NCBI RefSeq assembly: GCF_020532675.1
Contig: NZ_JAJAVE010000003.1
Span: 496,001 to 560,000 of the forward strand
DNA from: Methylobacillus gramineus
Lineage (GTDB): Bacteria > Pseudomonadota > Gammaproteobacteria > Burkholderiales > Methylophilaceae
Length of the DNA stretch: 64,000 nucleotides
Reading direction: 5' to 3'
Numbering within the stretch: position 1 is the first letter of the stretch; the number at the start of each line of letters is the position of its first letter. Positions 63,214 through 64,000 of the stretch are shown in pieces. The position numbers and the translations under genes were made by a program. A model generated the notes under the pieces. It ran no database searches and was not told the DNA's origin. It saw only the letters and a list, made by a program, of their open reading frames with translations.

Positions 63214-63696
63214 TTATTTATTCAATGCATCTATTCCAGCTTGTGAGATTTCTTCATCTTCCTGCCCGGTGCCACCACTTGCACCGATTGCCCCAATGAT
63301 TTTTCCATCGCGGACAATTGGTAAGCCACCCTGAACTGGCACAATGTTTGGAAGGTTTAGGAGGGCTGTTCTGTGATTCTTGACGACCACATCCTCCAAA
63401 TCCTTGCTAGGACGCTTCCAGTTATTGGCTGTACGCGCCTTTCCAATGCCGGTATCAGCACTTGATATCTGCGTACCATCAAGCTTTTCAAAATAGGCTA
63501 GCGTGCCTGTGCTATCAACGACAGCAACTACAACAGGGATGTTTCTCTTCTTAGCCGCCGCCGCTGCTGCACTACCGACTTTCTTGGCATCTTCATTTGA
63601 AATTGGTGCGCCGTATAGAATAGGTGCAGCTTGTGCAAATGTAGTGCTCAAAGCCAGTAAAGAAACTAATAAAGCAGATTTTGCAATCTTCGGCAT
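63214..63696 (-). CDS. Secreted GlcG/HbpS-family heme-degrading-like protein
   Basis: This 160-residue protein has a Sec signal peptide (PKIAKSALLVSLLALSTTFAQA-AP) and a GlcG/HbpS domain: SNEDAKKVGSAAAAAAKKRNIPVVVAVVDSTGTLAYFEKLDGT, ALLNLPNIVPVQGGLPIVRDGKIIGAIGASGGTGQEDEEISQAGIDAL. Family members bind heme or act in glycolate loci, often without a clear role. The ATG at 63696 has AAGGAG at ideal spacing; a longer frame to 63723 does not. Its composition is less AT-rich than its left neighbours, and it is the last gene before the right attachment site. Confidence 0.88.
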   Translation of the reverse strand: MPKIAKSALLVSLLALSTTFAQAAPILYGAPISNEDAKKVGSAAAAAAKKRNIPVVVAVVDSTGTLAYFEKLDGTQISSADTGIGKARTANNWKRPSKDLEDVVVKNHRTALLNLPNIVPVQGGLPIVRDGKIIGAIGASGGTGQEDEEISQAGIDALNK

Positions 63697-63988
63697 ACCT
63701 ATACTCCTTACACGAATGAACACTATTTATGGCAAATACCGTACCTAGTTTTATTGAGCCAATATAAGAAATTAAGTTGTTGTAATAAATGAGGTTAGTG
63801 TGTCTGCATGATTTTTATGCTCTGATTTGGTGCAAGGGGAGAAACAGTGATGTTGTTGAAGTGTTGCTTTTTCGGACAGTCAAAAAAGTGTCGACCGTAA
63901 AGCAAAGGAATGATGGCTTAAGAGGACACTGAATATCTAACGGATTGAAATGATGAGTATTTATGCCTAATGGCATTTGTGAGGCAAA

Positions 63989-64000
63989 ACTCATAATCCG
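63989..64000. repeat. Start of attR (tRNA-derived repeat, cut by the window edge)
   Basis: ACTCATAATCCG is identical to 43736-43747 in the tRNA gene and runs to the last base of the window. The base before it is A instead of G. The full repeat should continue to the tRNA 3' end beyond the edge. The 292 bases between the GlcG-like gene and the window end hold no gene that I can support. Confidence 0.88.

Overview
The window looks like a chromosomal segment of a methylotrophic betaproteobacterium, most likely Methylophilaceae (Methylobacillus/Methylovorus-like). This rests on a formaldehyde-activating-enzyme homologue at 2.0-2.6 kb, betaproteobacterial-type core operons (yebC-ruvC-ruvA, ruvB-ybgC-tolQRAB-pal-cpoB-queE-queC, rpsP-rimM-trmD-rplS, rpsU-yqeY-dnaG-rpoD) and the protein sequences themselves. 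The genus is an inference.

Regions. 1-6 kb: Mla lipid-transport ATPase and permease, a Fae paralogue without the expected catalytic histidine, YjbQ, the KefF-KefC potassium efflux pair and a CBS protein. 6-12 kb: a MarR regulator with a near-ideal promoter carrying a palindrome, two tandem NTF2-like proteins, an EamA transporter, and an anaerobic sulfatase maturase next to a Cys-type sulfatase. 12-27 kb: yebC-ruvC-ruvA are separated from ruvB by about 12 kb that holds an alkaline phosphatase, a six-gene uptake/monooxygenase operon (sugar-type ABC transporter, TonB receptor, flavin monooxygenase), a LacI-family regulator with a perfect 20-bp operator-like palindrome, and an aldo/keto reductase. 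26.7-43.7 kb: housekeeping genes (tol-pal, queuosine, ribosomal proteins, tRNA methylation, DNA repair, xerD, folB, plsY, tsaD, primase, sigma-70).

43.7-64 kb is an integrated element. It starts inside a CAU-anticodon tRNA gene (probably tRNA-Ile2) next to a tyrosine integrase. The last 12 bases of the window repeat the tRNA sequence from the anticodon loop onward, so the right attachment site begins exactly at the window edge. The element has two parts. The first (44-52.4 kb) is a complete-looking filamentous phage (inovirus): secretin, Zot/pI, pVI-like, TspB-type adsorption protein, major coat protein, a 36-residue mini-protein, a possible ssDNA-binding protein, replication initiator, excisionase-like protein and repressor, with a structured intergenic region and a coat-gene terminator. 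The second (52.4-63.7 kb), with AT-rich stretches, looks like defence cargo. It includes a dndB-C-D-E phosphorothioation operon extended by a HIT hydrolase and an HNH nuclease, without dndA or dndFGH. Convergent to it is a five-gene operon of two uncharacterised proteins, a small membrane protein, a GIY-YIG nuclease-like protein and a second DGQHR (DndB-like) protein. That operon, and the HIT-HNH extension of dnd, are the best candidates for an undescribed system.
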